64,000 nt of DNA from Sapria himalayana (GCA_029783825.1 JAREIK010012038.1:1-64000), one strand, 5' to 3'. Counted from the first letter of the stretch, positions 37,254 through 53,400 are shown. Made by a program: numbers and translations. Notes: generated from the sequence alone by a model not told the origin.

Positions 37254-40200
37254 TTAAACTAATAAATAATTAAAATGAATATTAAAATTATAATGAATAC
37301 AAATAAAAATGAGATTTATGATTAACTATTTAGTGTATACCGGTTTAATGGTTTAAGTTTTTAGGAGTTTAGGAGTTTAGTGATTTAAGTGTTTAGGCAT
37401 TTAGTAGTTTATATGTTTTATTTAAATAATAAAATAACAAAAAAATTATCTTTCAAATTTTTTATCAATTTTGAAGGTTATAACCTTTATATATATCATA
37501 ATTTTTAAATTTTTTTCAAATGTGAATACAATATTTAGTTATAATAAACTTAATAATTATATATCATGTAAATTAAAAATAAACAATTTTATTGATATAT
37601 ATTAATAAACTAAATATAAATATAAATATAATCATGATCAATAAATAAATTAATAAACTATTATTTATTTATTGATATTTATATATTATTTATAAATACT
37701 TAAACCATTAAAGATGGTTTAAATATTTAAGTATTTAAGGGTTTTGGGGTTTAGGAGTTTAATGATTTAAGCATTTAGGCATTTAGTAGTTTATAAATTT
37801 TATATAAACAATAAAATAACAAAAAATTTATTTTTGTGATTTTATCAAATTATCAAAGATAATAACCTTTAAAAATATAATAATTTTTAAATTATTTTCA
37901 AATGTAAATATAATATTTAGTTATAATAATCTTAATAATTATATATCATGCAAATTCAATATAAACAATTTTATTGATAAATATTCTAATAATGATCAAA
38001 AATAAATTAAAAATCTATTATTAACAAGATAGATATCAATTAAAATATAATTACAAAACCTAAGATGATTCAGAAGTAATGCAAAATATGTTACTATATA
38101 ATAATTTTTTGTTTTGAAATTTTTTTTCTTTTAAAAAGTTTATGTATAATTTTTTGATTAAAAATAATTTATATAAATTATTTTTGTATAGATCAATTTA
38201 TTTTGTAATTAATATTTGTATATAAATAAACAAATAAATAATTAAAATGATTATTTAAAATTAGAATAAAAGAAAGAGATTTATTATTTATTATTTAGGG
38301 ATACTGTTTTAATTTAAATTAGATCTGTCTCACTAATAATTTATTTTGTAATTAATATATCTATAAAAATAAACTGATAAATAATTAAAATAAAAATTTA
38401 CAATTATACTGTATAAAAATTTAAAATGAGTTTTATAAATTATTATTAATTTTTACCAGTTTAATGGTTTAAGTATTTATAGTTTTTGTCGTTTAAAAGT
38501 TTAGCGATTTATATTTTTAGGCATTTAGTGGTTTATAGGTTTTATTTAAAAAATGAAAAAACAAAAAAAATATTTTTGATATTTTTTCACATTTTCAAAG
38601 GTTATAACCTTTGAAAATATGATAATTTTAATTTTTTTTTAAAATGTGAATACAATATTTTGTAATAATAATCATTATAATTAAATATAATATAAACAAA
38701 ATATAAACAATTTTATTGATAAATATGATATCAATTATCAAATAATTAATTTATATGCTATTATTAAAATGATAGATATAAATTAAAATATAATTTAAAA
38801 ACCTAAAATGATTTAAAAACAATGTAAAATTTATTACTAAATAATAATTTTTGTTTTTTAGTTTTTGCTTCTTTTTATAAGCTTATATATTTTTTTGATG
38901 AAAAATAAATTATTTAAATTATATTTCTATCACTCATAATTTATTTTGTAATTAATATTTCACTATATTATTTAAATTATATTTAAGGTATACGAGTTTA
39001 ATGGTTTAAGTATTTATGGGCTTCGGGGTTTAGGAGTTTAGAGATTTATGTGTTTAGGCATTTAATGGTTTATAAGTTTTATTTAAACAATGATATAAAA
39101 AAAATTATTTTTGTTATTTTTTATCATTTTCAAAGGTTATAACCTTTGAAAATATAACAATTTTTAATTTTTTTTTATTTGTGAATACTATATTTAGTTA
39201 TGATGATCTTAATAATTATATATCATGTAAATTCAATATAAATAATTAAATTGATAGAAATTATATTAATGATCAAAAAATAAATTAATAAACTATTATT
39301 AATAAGAAAGATTTTATTTAAAATATATTGGAAAAAAGTAAATTTATTCAAAATCAAAATAAAATATATTACTAAATAATAATTTTTTTGTAGTTTTGCT
39401 TCTTTTTATAAGTTTATATTTTTTTTTATTAAAAGAAAATTATTTAATTTATATTTGTCTTCCTCATAATTTATTTTTAATTTATAATTCTATAAAAATA
39501 AACTAATAAATAATTAAAATGAATATTTAAAACTATAATGAATACAAATAAAATAGAGATTTATTATTTATTATTTAGGATATACTAGTTTAATGGTTTA
39601 AGTATTTCGGTGTTTTGGGGTTTAGTGATTTAAGTATTTAGGCCTTAAGTGATTTATAGTTTTTATTTAAAGAATGAAAAAATAAAAAATTTTATTTTTT
39701 GATTTTTTTTTAATTTTTGACTGTTATAACCATTGAAAATATAATAATTTTAATTTTTTTTAAATGTGAATATAATAGTTAGTAATAATAATCTTAATAA
39801 TTATATATAATGTAAATTCAATATAAATAATTTTATTAATACATATTATAATAATGATCAATAAAAAATTAATAAACTATTATTAATAAGAATGATATAA
39901 ATTAAAATATAATTGCAAAAACCAAAATGATTCAAAATCAAAATAAAATATATAACAAAATAATAAATTTTTGTTTTTAATATTTTGCCTCTTTTTATAA
40001 GCATATATATTTTTTTGATAAAAAATAAATTATTTAAATTAGATCTGTCTCCCTAATAATTTATTTTGTAATTAATATTTCTATAAAAATAAACTGATAA
40101 ATAATTAAAATAAAAATTTAAAATTATACTGAATAAAAATTAAAATGAGATTTATGAATTATTATTAATGTATACCAGTTTAATATTTTAAGTATTTAGA

Positions 40201-41047
40201 TGTTTTTTCGTTTATGACATTAGTGATTTAAGTTTTTAGGCATTTAGTGGTTTATAGGTTTTATTTAAACAATGAAATAACAAAAAAATTATTTTTGATA
40301 TTTTTTTCAAATTTTCAAAGGTTATAACATTTGAAAATGTAATTATTTTAAAATTTTTTAAAAATGTGAATACAATATTTAGTAATAATAATCATTATAA
40401 TTATATATAATATAAACTAAATATAAATAATTCTATTGATAGATCTGATATCAATTATCAAAAAATAAATTAATATGCTATTATTAATATGATAGATATA
40501 AATTAAAATATAATTGGAAAACCTAAAAATATTCAAAATCCAAGTAAAATTTATTACTAAATAATAATTTTTTTAGTTTTTGCTTTTTTTTTACAAGCTT
40601 ATATTTTTTTTGATGAAAAATAAATTATTTAAATTATATTTGTATTACTCATAATTTATTTTGTAATTAATATTTTAATAAATTATATAAATTATATTTA
40701 AGGTTTACGAGTTTAATGGTTTAAGTATTTAGGGGATTTTGTGTTTAGGAGTTTAGAGGTTTAAGTGTTTAGGCATTTAGTGGTTTATAAGTTTTATTTA
40801 AACAATGATATAACAAAAAATTTATTTTTTTTATTTTTATAATTTTTGAAGGTTATAACCTTTGAAAATATAATAATTTTTAAATTTTTTTCAAATGTAA
40901 ATATAATATATGTTTATTATAATCTTAATAATTATAAGTCATTTAAATTCAATATAAATAATTACATTGCTAGATATTATTATAATGATCAAAAAAAATT
41001 TAATAAACTATTATTAATAAGATAGATATTATTTAAAATATATTTGC
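37254..41047 (+). repeat. AT-rich satellite array, forward block 4
   Basis: Six to seven monomers with headers near 37330, 37700, 38455, 38990, 39590, 40170 and 40700. The 37600-37700 part has a local TATAAATATAAATATAAT expansion and a duplicated header-like stretch. Palindromes near 38595 and 39128 are perfect or nearly so. The last monomer is cut at ATATTTGCAA, where orientation changes. No gene. Confidence 0.9.
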
Positions 41048-41056
41048 AACACACCT
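41040..41056. other. Satellite orientation switch (inversion junction)
   Basis: Up to ATATATTTGCAA (about 41047) the monomer runs forward; the expected continuation is AATCTAAATTTATTC. Instead the sequence continues CACACCTAAATACTAAAATC, which is a header read on the opposite strand, and everything to 64000 is reversed (for example AAAACCTATAAACCACTAAATGCC in place of GGCATTTAGTGGTTTATAGG). Confidence 0.9.
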
Positions 41057-44000
41057 AAATACTAAAATCATAAAACATGTATATCCTGAATAATAAATAA
41101 TAAATCTCAAATTTATCTGTATTCATTATAATTTTAAATATTTATTTTACTTATTTATTAGTTTATTTTTATAGAATTATAAATTACAAAATAATTTATG
41201 AGGAAGACAAATATAATTTAAATAATTTAATGTTAATAAAAAAATATAACCCTATAAAAAAAGCAAAATATTAAAAAAAAGTATTATTTACTAATATAAT
41301 ATATACTTTGATTTTGAATAAATTTAAATTTTGCAAATATATTTTAAATAATATCTATCTTATTAATAATAGTTTTTTATTTATTTATTGATCATTATTA
41401 TAATATCTAGAAATGTGATTATTTATATTGAATTTAAATGACTTATATTTATTAAGATTATCAAACTAAAAATTATATTTACATTTGAAAAAATTTTAAA
41501 AATTTTTAAATTTTCAAAGGTTATAACTTTGAAAAATTAGAAAAAAAAATAAAAATAAATTTTTTGTTATATCATTGTTTAAATAAACTTATAGACCACT
41601 AAATTCCTAAACACTTAAATCTATAAACTCCAAAACACAAAAGCCCCCAAATACTTAAAACTCTAAACTCATAAACCTTAAATATAATTTAAATAATTTA
41701 TTTGTCATCAAAAAAAAATATAAGCTTATAAAAAGAAGCAAAAACTAAAAAACAAAAATTATTATTTGATAATAAATTTTACATTGATTTTAAATCATTA
41801 TAGGTTTTGCAATTATATTTTAATTTATATCTACATATTAATAATAGCATATTAATTTATTTTTTGATAATTGATATCATATCTATCAATAAAATTATTT
41901 ATAATTAGTTTATAATATATATATTTATAATGATTCTTATTACTAAATATTGTATTCACATTTTTAAAAAAATTTAAAATTATTACATTTTCAAAGGTTA
42001 TAACCTTTGAAAATGTAAGAAAATATCAAAAAAAAATTTGTTATTTCATTGTTTAAATAAATCATATAAACTACTAAATGCCTAAACACTTAAGTCAAAA
42101 ACTCCTAAATCTCGAAAACCCTAAATAGATGATCCTTTTAAACTGGTATACCATAAATAATAAATAATAAATCTCAATATTATTTTTTTCATTATAATTT
42201 AAAATATTCAGTTTTATTATTTATTCGTTTATCTTTATTAAATATTAATTACAATATAAATTATGTGTTAGACAAATATAATTTATATAAATTATTTTTC
42301 ATCAAATAATATAGATAAACTTATAAAAAGAAGAAAAAATTTCAAAAAAAAAATTTATTATATAGTAATATATTTTGCTATCTTCTGAATCATTTTAGGT
42401 TTTGTAATTATATTTTAATTGATATCTATCTTATTAATAATAGATTATTAATTTATTTTTTGATCATTATTAGAATATTTATCAATAAAATTATTTATAT
42501 TGAATTTTATATGAAATATAAATATAATGATTATTATAACTAAATATTAAATTCACTTTTTAAAATAATTTAAAAATTATTATATTTTCAAAGGTTATAA
42601 CATTTTAAAATATCGAAAAAATAATAAAAAAATATTTTTTGTTTATTTATTTTTTAAATAAAACCTATAACCACTCAATGAATACACAGTTAAATCAGTA
42701 GACTCCTAAACCTCGTAATGTCTAAATACATAAACCATTAAACCACTATATACTACTTAATAATTAATAAATCTAATTTTTATTTCTATTTATTATAATT
42801 TTAAATATTTATTTTAATTATTTAATAGTTTATTACTATAAAAAAATTTATTACAGAATAAATTATGAGTGCGAAAAATATAATTTAAATAATTTTGTTA
42901 ATCAATAAAAGTATTTACGCTTATATAATAAGTAAAAATTTAAAAATTAAAAATTATTATTAAGTAATATATTTTACTTTAATTTTGAATCAATTTGGGT
43001 TTTATAAATATTTTTTATTTAATATCTATCTTATTATTAATAGTTTATTAATTTAATTTTTGATCATTATTATAATATCTATCAATAAAATTGTTTATAT
43101 TGAATTTATATGATATTTAATTATTAATATTATTATAACTGAATATTGTATTTACATTTCAAAAAATTTTAAATATTATTATATTTTCAAAGGTTATGAC
43201 CTATGAAAATGAGAAAAAATTACAATTTTTTTTTATTTTATTGTTTAGATAAAACCCATAAACCACTAAATGCCTAAACACATAAATTGCTAAACTCCTA
43301 AATGACAAAACCTCTAAATACTGAAACAATTAAACTAGTATACATTAATAATAAATCATAAATTTCATTTTAATTTTTATTCAGTTTAATTTTAAATTTT
43401 TATTTTAATTATTTATCAGTTTTATTATAGAAATATTAATTACAAAATAAATTATTAGTTAGATAGATCTAATTTAAATTAAACAGGTATACCCTAAATA
43501 ATAAATAATAAAACACATTTTTTTATTATAATTTTAAATAGTCATTTTAATTATTTATTTGTATATTTTTATATAATTATTAATTACAAAATAAATTATG
43601 AGATAAACAAATATAATTTATATAAATTATTTTTCATCAAAAATTTATAAAAAAACTTTTTAAAAGAAAAAAAAATTTTAAAACAAAAAATTATTATATA
43701 GAAATTTATTTTGCTTTTCTTCCGAATCATTTAAGGTTTTGTAATTATATTTTAATTGATATCTTTCTTATTAATAATAGATTATTAATTTAATTTATTT
43801 TTTGTTCATTATTAGAATATTTATCAATAAAAATGTTTATATTGAATTTATATGATATATAAATATAATGATTATTATGACTAAATATTATATTCACTTT
43901 TGAAAAAAATTTTAAAATTATTATATTTTCAAAGGTTATAACCTTTAAAAAAGTGTAAAAATAAAAAAAAATATTTTTTTTATTATTTCATTGTTTAAAT

Positions 44001-47000
44001 AAAACCTATACACCACTAAATACCTAAATACTTCATTGACTAAACTACAAAATCCCGATACCCCTATATAAATAATCCTTTAAACCGGTATACCCTAAAT
44101 AATAATTAATAAATCTCATTTTTATTTGTTTCATTATAATTTTAAAAATTAATTTTGATTGTTTAGTTATATATATATATATATTAATTATAAAATAAAT
44201 TATGAGTTAAAAATATAATTTATTAAAAATATTTTTAATCAAAAAATAGATAAGCTTATAAAAATCATAAAAATTGAAAAATAAATAATTATTATTTAGT
44301 GATATATTTTGTTTTGGTTTGAATTATTTTAGGTTTTGATATTATATTTTTATGTAATATCAATCTTATTCATAATAGATTTTTAATTTATTTTTTGATA
44401 ATTATTAGAATATCTATAAATAAAATTGTTTATATTGAATTTATATGATATATAATTAATATGATTATTATAAATATATATTGTATTCACTTTTGAAAAG
44501 AAATTTAAAAATTATTATATTTTCAAAGCTAATAACCTTAAAAAATGAGAAAAAATAATAAAAATAAATTTTTTGTGATTTCATTTTTAAATTAAAACCT
44601 ATAGATCATTAAATGCTTACTAACTTAAATCAGTAAGCTCATAGACCGTGAAACCCCTAAATACATAAACCTTTTAATAGCTATATACGACTTAATAAAT
44701 AATAAATCTCATTTTTATTTTTATTTAGTAATATATTTTGATTAGATTTTGATTAGATTTTGAATCATTTTTTGTTATGTAAATATATTTTAATTAATAT
44801 TTAAATAATTAATAATAGTTTATTAATTTAATTTTTTGATCATTATTATACTATCTATCATTAAAATTGTTTAAATTGAATTTATATGATATATAATTCT
44901 TAAGATTAATATAATTATACATGGTATTCACATTTCAAAAAATTTAAAAATTATTTTATTTTTGAAGGTTATAACCTTTGAAAATCAGATAAAATCAAAA
45001 TGTTTTTTTTATTTTTATTATATAAATAAAAACTTTAAATCACTAAATGCCTAAAACATAAATTTCTAAACTTCTATATAACAAAACCCCTTAATTAACA
45101 ATCCATTAAACCGGTATACCATATATAATAAATCATAATTCTCATTTTAATTTGTATTCATTATAATTTTAAATATTCATTTTAATTAATTATTAGTTTA
45201 TTTTTTGTAGAAATATTAATTGAAAATAAATAAAGAGTGAGACAAATATAATTTTAATAATTTATTTTTAATCAAAAAATAAATATAAGCTTATAAAAAG
45301 AAGTAAAAATTTAAAAACAAAAAATTATCATTTAGTAATATATTTTACTTTGATTTTGAATCATTATATATAGGTTTTGAAATTATATTTTAATTGCTTT
45401 CAATCTTATTAAGAATAGTTTATTAATTTATTATTTGATCAATTTTATAATATCTAACAATAAAATTACTTATATTAAATTTAAATGTCTTATAATTATT
45501 AAGACTCCTTAACCCACTAAATGCCTAATCATTTAAATATCTAGACTCCTTAACCCCAAAACCCCCTAAATACTTAAACCATTAACCTATATAACCTAAA
45601 TAATAAATAATAAATAATAAATCTCATTTTTATTTTTATTATTTATAATTTTAAATATTCATTTAAAATATTTTTTAGTTTATTTTTATAGAAATATTAA
45701 TTACAAAATAAATGAGTGAGACATAATTTAAAAATAATATTTTTTATGAAAAAAAATAAGCTTATAAAAATAAACAAAATTTCAAAAATTTAAAATTTTA
45801 TTTAGTAATATAATTTACTTTGATTTTGAATTATTTTGGTTTCTGCAAATATATTTTAATTAATATCTATCTTATTAATAATAGTTTATTAATTTAATTT
45901 TCGATCATTATATTAATATATATTAATAAAATTGCTTATATTAAATTTACATCAAATATAATTATTAAGATTATTATAACTAAGTATTGTATTAATATTA
46001 TAGAAACATTAAAAAATTATTATATTTTCAAAGGTTATAAACCTTTGAAAATCACGAAAATTCAAAAAAATAATTTTTATTATTTCATTGATTAAATAAA
46101 ACCTATAAACACCTAAATGTGCAAACATATAAATCAATTAACTCCTTAACTAGAAAACCACAAAAAACTTAAACCATTAAATAGGTATACCCTAAATAAT
46201 AAATCATATATCTCTTTTTTATTAGTTTTCATTATAATTTTAAATATTCATTTTAATTATTTATCAATTTATTTTTATTAGAATTATTAATTACAAAATA
46301 AATTTTTAGTGAGACAGATATAATTTAAATAATTTATTTTTCATAAAAAAAATATATATGCTTATAAAGTGAGGCAAAATTTTAAAAATAAAAAATTATT
46401 ATTTAGTAATATATCTTATTTTGATTTTGAATCATTTTAGATTTTACAAATATATTTTAATTTATATCATTCTTATAAATACTAGTTTTTAATTTATTTA
46501 TTGATAATTATTATAATATCTATCAATAAAATTATTTATATTGAGTTTACATTATATTTAATTATTAAGATTATTATAACTAAATATTATATTCACATTT
46601 AAAAAAAATAAAAATTATTATATTTTCAAAGGTTATAACCTTCAAAAATTAAAAATATTCAAAAAATTAAATTTTTTGTTTTTTAATTCTTCAAATAAAA
46701 ACTATAAATCACAAAAGGTCTAAACAATTAAATCACTAAACTCCTAAACAACAAAACACCTAAATACTTAAACCATTAAACCGGTATATCCTGAATAATA
46801 AATAATAAATCTCAATTTAATTTGTATTCATTATAATTTTAAATATAAATTTTAATTATTTATTAGTTTATTATTATAGATTTATAAATTAATAATAAAT
46901 TTTAAGTAAGAAAAATTAATTTAAATAATTTATTTATAATAACAAAAATATAAAGTTATAAAAAAAGCAAAAGATAAAAAAATTATTATTAAGTAATATA

Positions 47001-50000
47001 TTTTACTTCGATTTTGAATAAATTTAGATTTTGCAAATATATTTTAAATAATATCTATCTTATTAATAATAGTTTATTACATTTTTTTTGATCATTATTA
47101 TAATATCTAGCAATGTAATTATTTATATTGAATTTAAATGACTTATAATTATTAAGATTATCATAACTAAATATTATATTTTATTTTAAAAAAAATTTAA
47201 AAATTATTATATTTTCAAAGGTTATAACCTTCAAAATTTAAAAAAAATAATAAAAATAAATTTTTTGTTATATCATTGTTTAAATAAAACTTATAAACCA
47301 CTAAATGCATAAACACTTAAACCTCTAACCTCCTAAACACAAAAGCCCCTAAATACTTAAACCATTAAACTCGTAAACCTTATATATAATTTAAATAATT
47401 TATTAAAATATTAATTACAATATTATTTATGAGTGATACATATATAATTTAAATAATTTACTTTTCATCAAAAAAATATAAGCTTATAAAAAGAAGCAAA
47501 AACTAAAAAAAATTATTATTTAGTAATAAATTTTACTTGGATTTTGAATATTTTTAGGTTTTGCAATTATATTTTAATTTATATCTATCATATTATTAAT
47601 AGCAAATTAATTTATTTTTTGATAATTGATATCATATCTATCAATAAATTGTTTATATTATATATAATTATAATGACTATTATTACTAAGTTTTGTATTA
47701 AACTAATTTTAAAAAATTTTTAAATTATTATATTTTCAAAGGTTATAAACTTTGAAAATGTGAAAAATATCGAAAATAATTTTTTTGTTATTTCATTTTT
47801 TAAATAAAACCTTTAAACCACTAAATGCCTAAAAACATAAATCGCTAAAGTCATAAACGAAAAAACCTTTAAATACATAAAATATTAATCTAATATACAT
47901 TAATAATAATTCATAAATCTCATTTTAATTTTTATTCAGTATAATTTTAAATTTTATTTTAATTATTTATCAGTTTATTTTTATAGAAATATTAATTACA
48001 AAAAAAATTATTAGTGAGACAGATCTAATTTAAATTAGAATGGTATACACAAAATAATAAATAAGAAATCTCAATATTATTTTTTTCATTATAATTTTAA
48101 ATATTCATTTTAATTATTTATTTATGTATTTTTATATAAATATAAATTAAAAAAAAATTATGAGTTAGACAAATATAATTTATATAAATTAATTTTCATC
48201 AAAAAAAATATGGATAAAATATATAAAAGAAAAAAAATTTCAAAACAACAAATTATTATATAATAATATATTTTGATTTCTTCTGAATCATTTTAGGTTT
48301 TTTTATTATATTTTAATTGATATCTATCTTATTAATAATAGATTATTTATAAATAATATTTATAAATAATATTTATAGATTATTTATTATATTTTTTGAT
48401 CATTCAAGAATATTTATAAATAATATTATTTATATTGAATTTATATGATATATAAATATAATGATTATTATAACTAAATATTAAATTCACATTTAAAAAA
48501 AATTTAAAAATTATTATATTTTCAAAGGTTAACCTTTGAAAATATCAAAAAATAATAAAAATAAATATTTTGTTATTTTAATTTTTAAATAAAACCTATA
48601 AACCACTAAATGCATACACAATAAAATCAGTAAACTCCTAAGGCCCGTACGGCCTAAATATATAAACTATTAAACTGCTTTATACTACTTAATAATAAAA
48701 GAAATCTAATTTTTATTTCAATTTATTATTATTTTAAATATTCATTTTAATTATTTATAAGTTTATTTTATAGAAATATTTATTACTAAATAAAATATCA
48801 GTGCGACAAATATAATTTAAAAAATTTATTTTTAATCAAAAAATATATATACGCTTATAAAAGAAGTAAAATTTTAAAAATTAAAAATTATTATCCAGTA
48901 ATATTTTTTACTTTAATTTTGAATCAATTTGGGTTTTGTAAATATTTTTTAATTAATATCCATCTTATAATTAATAGTTTATTAATTTAATTTTTGATCA
49001 TTATTATAATATCAATCAATAAAATTATTTATATTGAATTTATATGATATATAATTATTAAAATTATTATAACTAAATATTATATTCACATTTCAAAAAA
49101 TATTAAATATTATTATATTTTCAAAGGTTAACCTATGAAAATGACAAAAAATTACAAAATTTTTTTTTGTTATTTTATTGTTCAAATAAAACCTATAAAC
49201 CACTAAATGCCTAAAAACATAAATCGCTAAACTCCTAAATGACAAAACTTCTAAATACTTAAACTATTAAATTGGTATACATAAAAAATAAATCATAAAT
49301 CTCATTTTAATTTTTATTAAGTGTAATTTTAAATTTTTATTTTAATTATTTATCAGTTTATTTTTATAGAAATATTAATTACAAAATAAATTATTAGGGT
49401 GACAGATATATTTTAAATAATTTATTTTCTATCAAAAAAAAATACATATGCTTATAAAAGAGGCAAAATTTTATAAATAAAAATGTATTATTTTGTAATA
49501 TATTTTATTTTCATTTTGAATCATTTTAGTTTTTGCAATTATATTTTAATTTATATCAGTCTTATTAAAAATAGTTTATTAATTTTTTATTGATCATTAT
49601 TATAATATCTATTAATAAAATTATTTATATTGAGTTTACATTATATATAATTATTAAAAAAATGATAACTAAATCTTATATTCACATTTAAAAAAAATAA
49701 AAATTATTATAATTTCAAAGGTTATAACATTCAAAAATTAAAAGAAAAATCAAAAAATTTAATTTTTTATTTTTTCATTCTTTAAATAAAAAAAATAAAT
49801 CACTAACGAACTAAACACTTAAATCACTAAACCCCAAAACACCTAAATACTTTAAATTTTATTTGTATTCATTATAATTTTAAATTTTAATTTTAATTAT
49901 TTATTAGTTTATTATTATAGAATTATAAATTAAAAATAAATTATGTGGAAGACAAATATAATTTAAATAATTTACTTTTAATAACAAAAAATATAAACTG

Positions 50001-53000
50001 ATAAAAAGAAGTAAAACATCAAAAAATGTATTATTTACTATTATATTTTACTTTGATTTTGAAAAAATTTATGTTTTGCAAATATATTTTAAAAAATATC
50101 TATCATTTTAATAATAGTTTATTAATTTATTTTTTGATCTTTAATATAATATCTATCAATATAATTGTTTATATTGAATTAACAAGATATATAATTATTA
50201 AGATTATCATAACTAAATATAATATTCACATATAAAAAAAATTTAAAAATTGTTATATTTTCAAAGGTTATAACCTTCAAAAATTAGAAAAAATAACAAA
50301 AATAATTTTTTTTATATCATTGTTTAAATAAACTTATAAACCATTAAATACCTATATACATAAATCTCTAAACTACTAAACCCCAAAGCCCCTAAATACC
50401 TAAACCTTTAAACTAGTAAACCTTAAATATAATTTAAATAATTTATAGAATATTAATTACAAAATAAATTATGAGTTACAAATATAATTTAAATAATATA
50501 TTTTTCATCAAAAAAATATATAACTTTATAAAAAGAAGGAAAAAATAAAAAAACCAAATTTATATTTAGTAATAAATTTTACTTTGATTTTGAATCATTT
50601 TAGGTTTTTTAATTATATTTTAATTTATATCTATCATATTAATAATAGTTAATCAATTTATTTTTTGATAATTGATATAATATTTATCAATAAATTGTTT
50701 ATATTTATTTTATATTATATATAGTTATAATAATAATTATTACTAAATATTGTATTCACATTTTTAAAAAATTTTAAAATTATTATATTTTCAAATGTTG
50801 ACATTTGAAAATTTGAAAAAATATAAAAAATAAATTTTTTGTTATTTCATTGTTTAAATAAAAGCAATAAACCGTTAAATGTCTAAATACTTAAATCAAC
50901 AACTTTTATATCTCGAAAATCCTAAATAGATAAATTTTTTAAACAGGTAATTCCTAAAAAATAAATAATAAATCTCATTTTTTTAATTAGAATTTTAAAT
51001 ATTCATTTTAATTATTTATGTATTTTTTTATATAAATATTAAATACAAAATTAATTATAAGTTAGAAAAATATAATTTATATAAATTAATTTTTAACAAA
51101 AAATATATATAATCTTATTTAAAGAATAAAAAATTAAAAACAAAAAATATTATATCGTAATATATTTTATTTTGTTTCTGAATCATTTTAGGTTTTGTAA
51201 TTATATTTTAATTGATATCTAACTTATTAATAATAGATTATTAATTTATTTTTTGATCATTATTAGAATATTTATCAATAAAAATATTTATATTAATTTA
51301 TATGATATATAAATTTAATAATTATTATAACTAAATATTGTATTCACTTTTGAAAAAAATTTTAAAATTATTATATTTTCAAAGATTATAACCTTCGAAC
51401 ATGTGAAAAAACAAAAAAAAAATATTTTATTTATAATTTCATGGTTGAAATAAAACCTATAAATCACTAAATACCTAAACACTTAAATCACTAAACTACA
51501 AAATCTTGATACCCCTATATAGATAATTGTTTAAACGGGTATCCCCTAAATAATAATTAATAAATCTCATTTTTATTTGTTTTCATTTTAATTGAAAAAA
51601 TTCATTTTGATTGTTTAGTTATATATATATATATATATATACTTATAAAATAAATTGAGTTAAAAATATAATTTATAAAAATTATTTTCATCAAAAAATA
51701 GATAAGCTTATAAAAAGAATAAAAATTTAAAAACAAATAATTATTATTAAATAATATATTTTGCTTTGTTTTTGAATCATTTTAGGTTTTGATATTATAT
51801 TTTAAGTAATATGAATCTTATTCATAATAAATTTTTAATTTATTTTTTGATAATTATTAGAATATCTATCAATAAAATTGTTTATATTGAATTTATATTA
51901 TATATAATTATTATGATTATTATAAATAAGTATTTATTCACTTTTGAAAAAAATTTAAAAATTATTATATTTTCAAAGGTTATAATCTTTGAAAATATCA
52001 AAAAATAATAAAAATAATATTTTTTTTTATTTTTTTTCTTAAATAAAACCTATTAACCACTAAATGCATAAACAGTTAAATCAGTAAACTCCTAAACCCC
52101 GTAATGCCTAAATACATAAACCATTAAACTACTATATATTACTTAATAATTAATAAATCAAATTTTTATTTCTATTTATCATAATTTTAAATATTCATTT
52201 TAATTATTTATTAGTTTATTTTTATTGAAATATTTATTACAAAATAAAGTATGAGTGTGACAAATATAATTTAATTAATTTATTTTTAATAAAAAAATAT
52301 ACGGTTCTAAAAGAATTAAAAATTTAAAAATTAAGAATTATTATCCAGTAATATATTTTACTTTAATTTTGAATCAATTTGGGTTTTGTAAATATTATTT
52401 AATTAATATCTATCTTTTTATTAATAGTTTATTAATTTAATTTTTGATCATCTTTATATTGTCTATCAATAAAATTGTTTATATTAAATTTATATGATAT
52501 ATAATTTTTAATATTATTATAACTAAATATTGTATTCACATTTCAAAAATTGTAAATATTATTATATTTTCAAAGGTTATAACCTATGAAAATGATAACA
52601 AATTATATAATTTTTTTTGTTATTTTATTTTTTTATATAAAACCTTTAAACAACTAAAAGCCCAAAAACATAAATCGCTAAACTCCTAACGACAATACCT
52701 CTAAATACTTAAACTATTAAACTGGTATACATTAAAATAAATCTTAAATCTCATTTTAATTTTTATTCAGTATAATTTTAAATTTTTATTTTAATTATTT
52801 ATCAGTTTATTTTTATATAAATATTAAATACAAAATAAATTATTAGTGAGACGGATCTAATTTAAATTAAACCTGTATCCCTAAATAATAAATAATAAAT
52901 AATAAATCTCATTTTTTTATTATAATTTTAAATATTCATTTTAATTATTTATTTGTTTATTTATATATAAATATTAATTACAAAAAAATTATGAGTTAGA

Positions 53001-53400
53001 CAAATGTAATATATATAAATTATATTTCATCAAAAAAATAAAGATAAACTTATTAAAAGAAAAAAAAATTCAAAAACGAAAAATTATTACATAGTAATAT
53101 ATTTTCTTTTCTTCTGAATCATTTTAAGTTTTGTAATTATATTTTAATTAATATCTATCTTATTCTTAATGGATTATTAATTAATTTTTTGATTATATTT
53201 AGTATATTTATCAATAAAATTGTTTATATTGAATTTATATAATATATAAATATAATGATTAGTATAACTAAATATTGTATTCACATTTGAAAAAAAATTA
53301 AAAATTATTTTATTTTCAAAGGTTATAACCTTTGAAAATATCAAAAATAATAAAAATAAATTTTTTGTTATTTTATTTTTTAAATAAAACTTATAAACCA
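41048..53400 (-). repeat. AT-rich satellite array, reverse block 1
   Basis: About 20 monomers on the minus strand; headers near 41080, 41640, 42130, 42700, 43300, 44060, 44650, 45090, 45560, 46170, 46770, 47340, 47860, 48640, 49240, 49830, 50380, 50920, 51510, 52100, 52700 and 53390. Read outward from the switch, the types match forward-block types. Deletion-type short monomers sit near 43470, 48025 and 52862. A local tandem ATTTATAAATA expansion is at 48345-48385. Palindromes include a 30-bp perfect one at 48516-48545 that has lost the central TA. Open frames here (e.g. near 50026, 51811, 53401) are chance. Confidence 0.9.
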
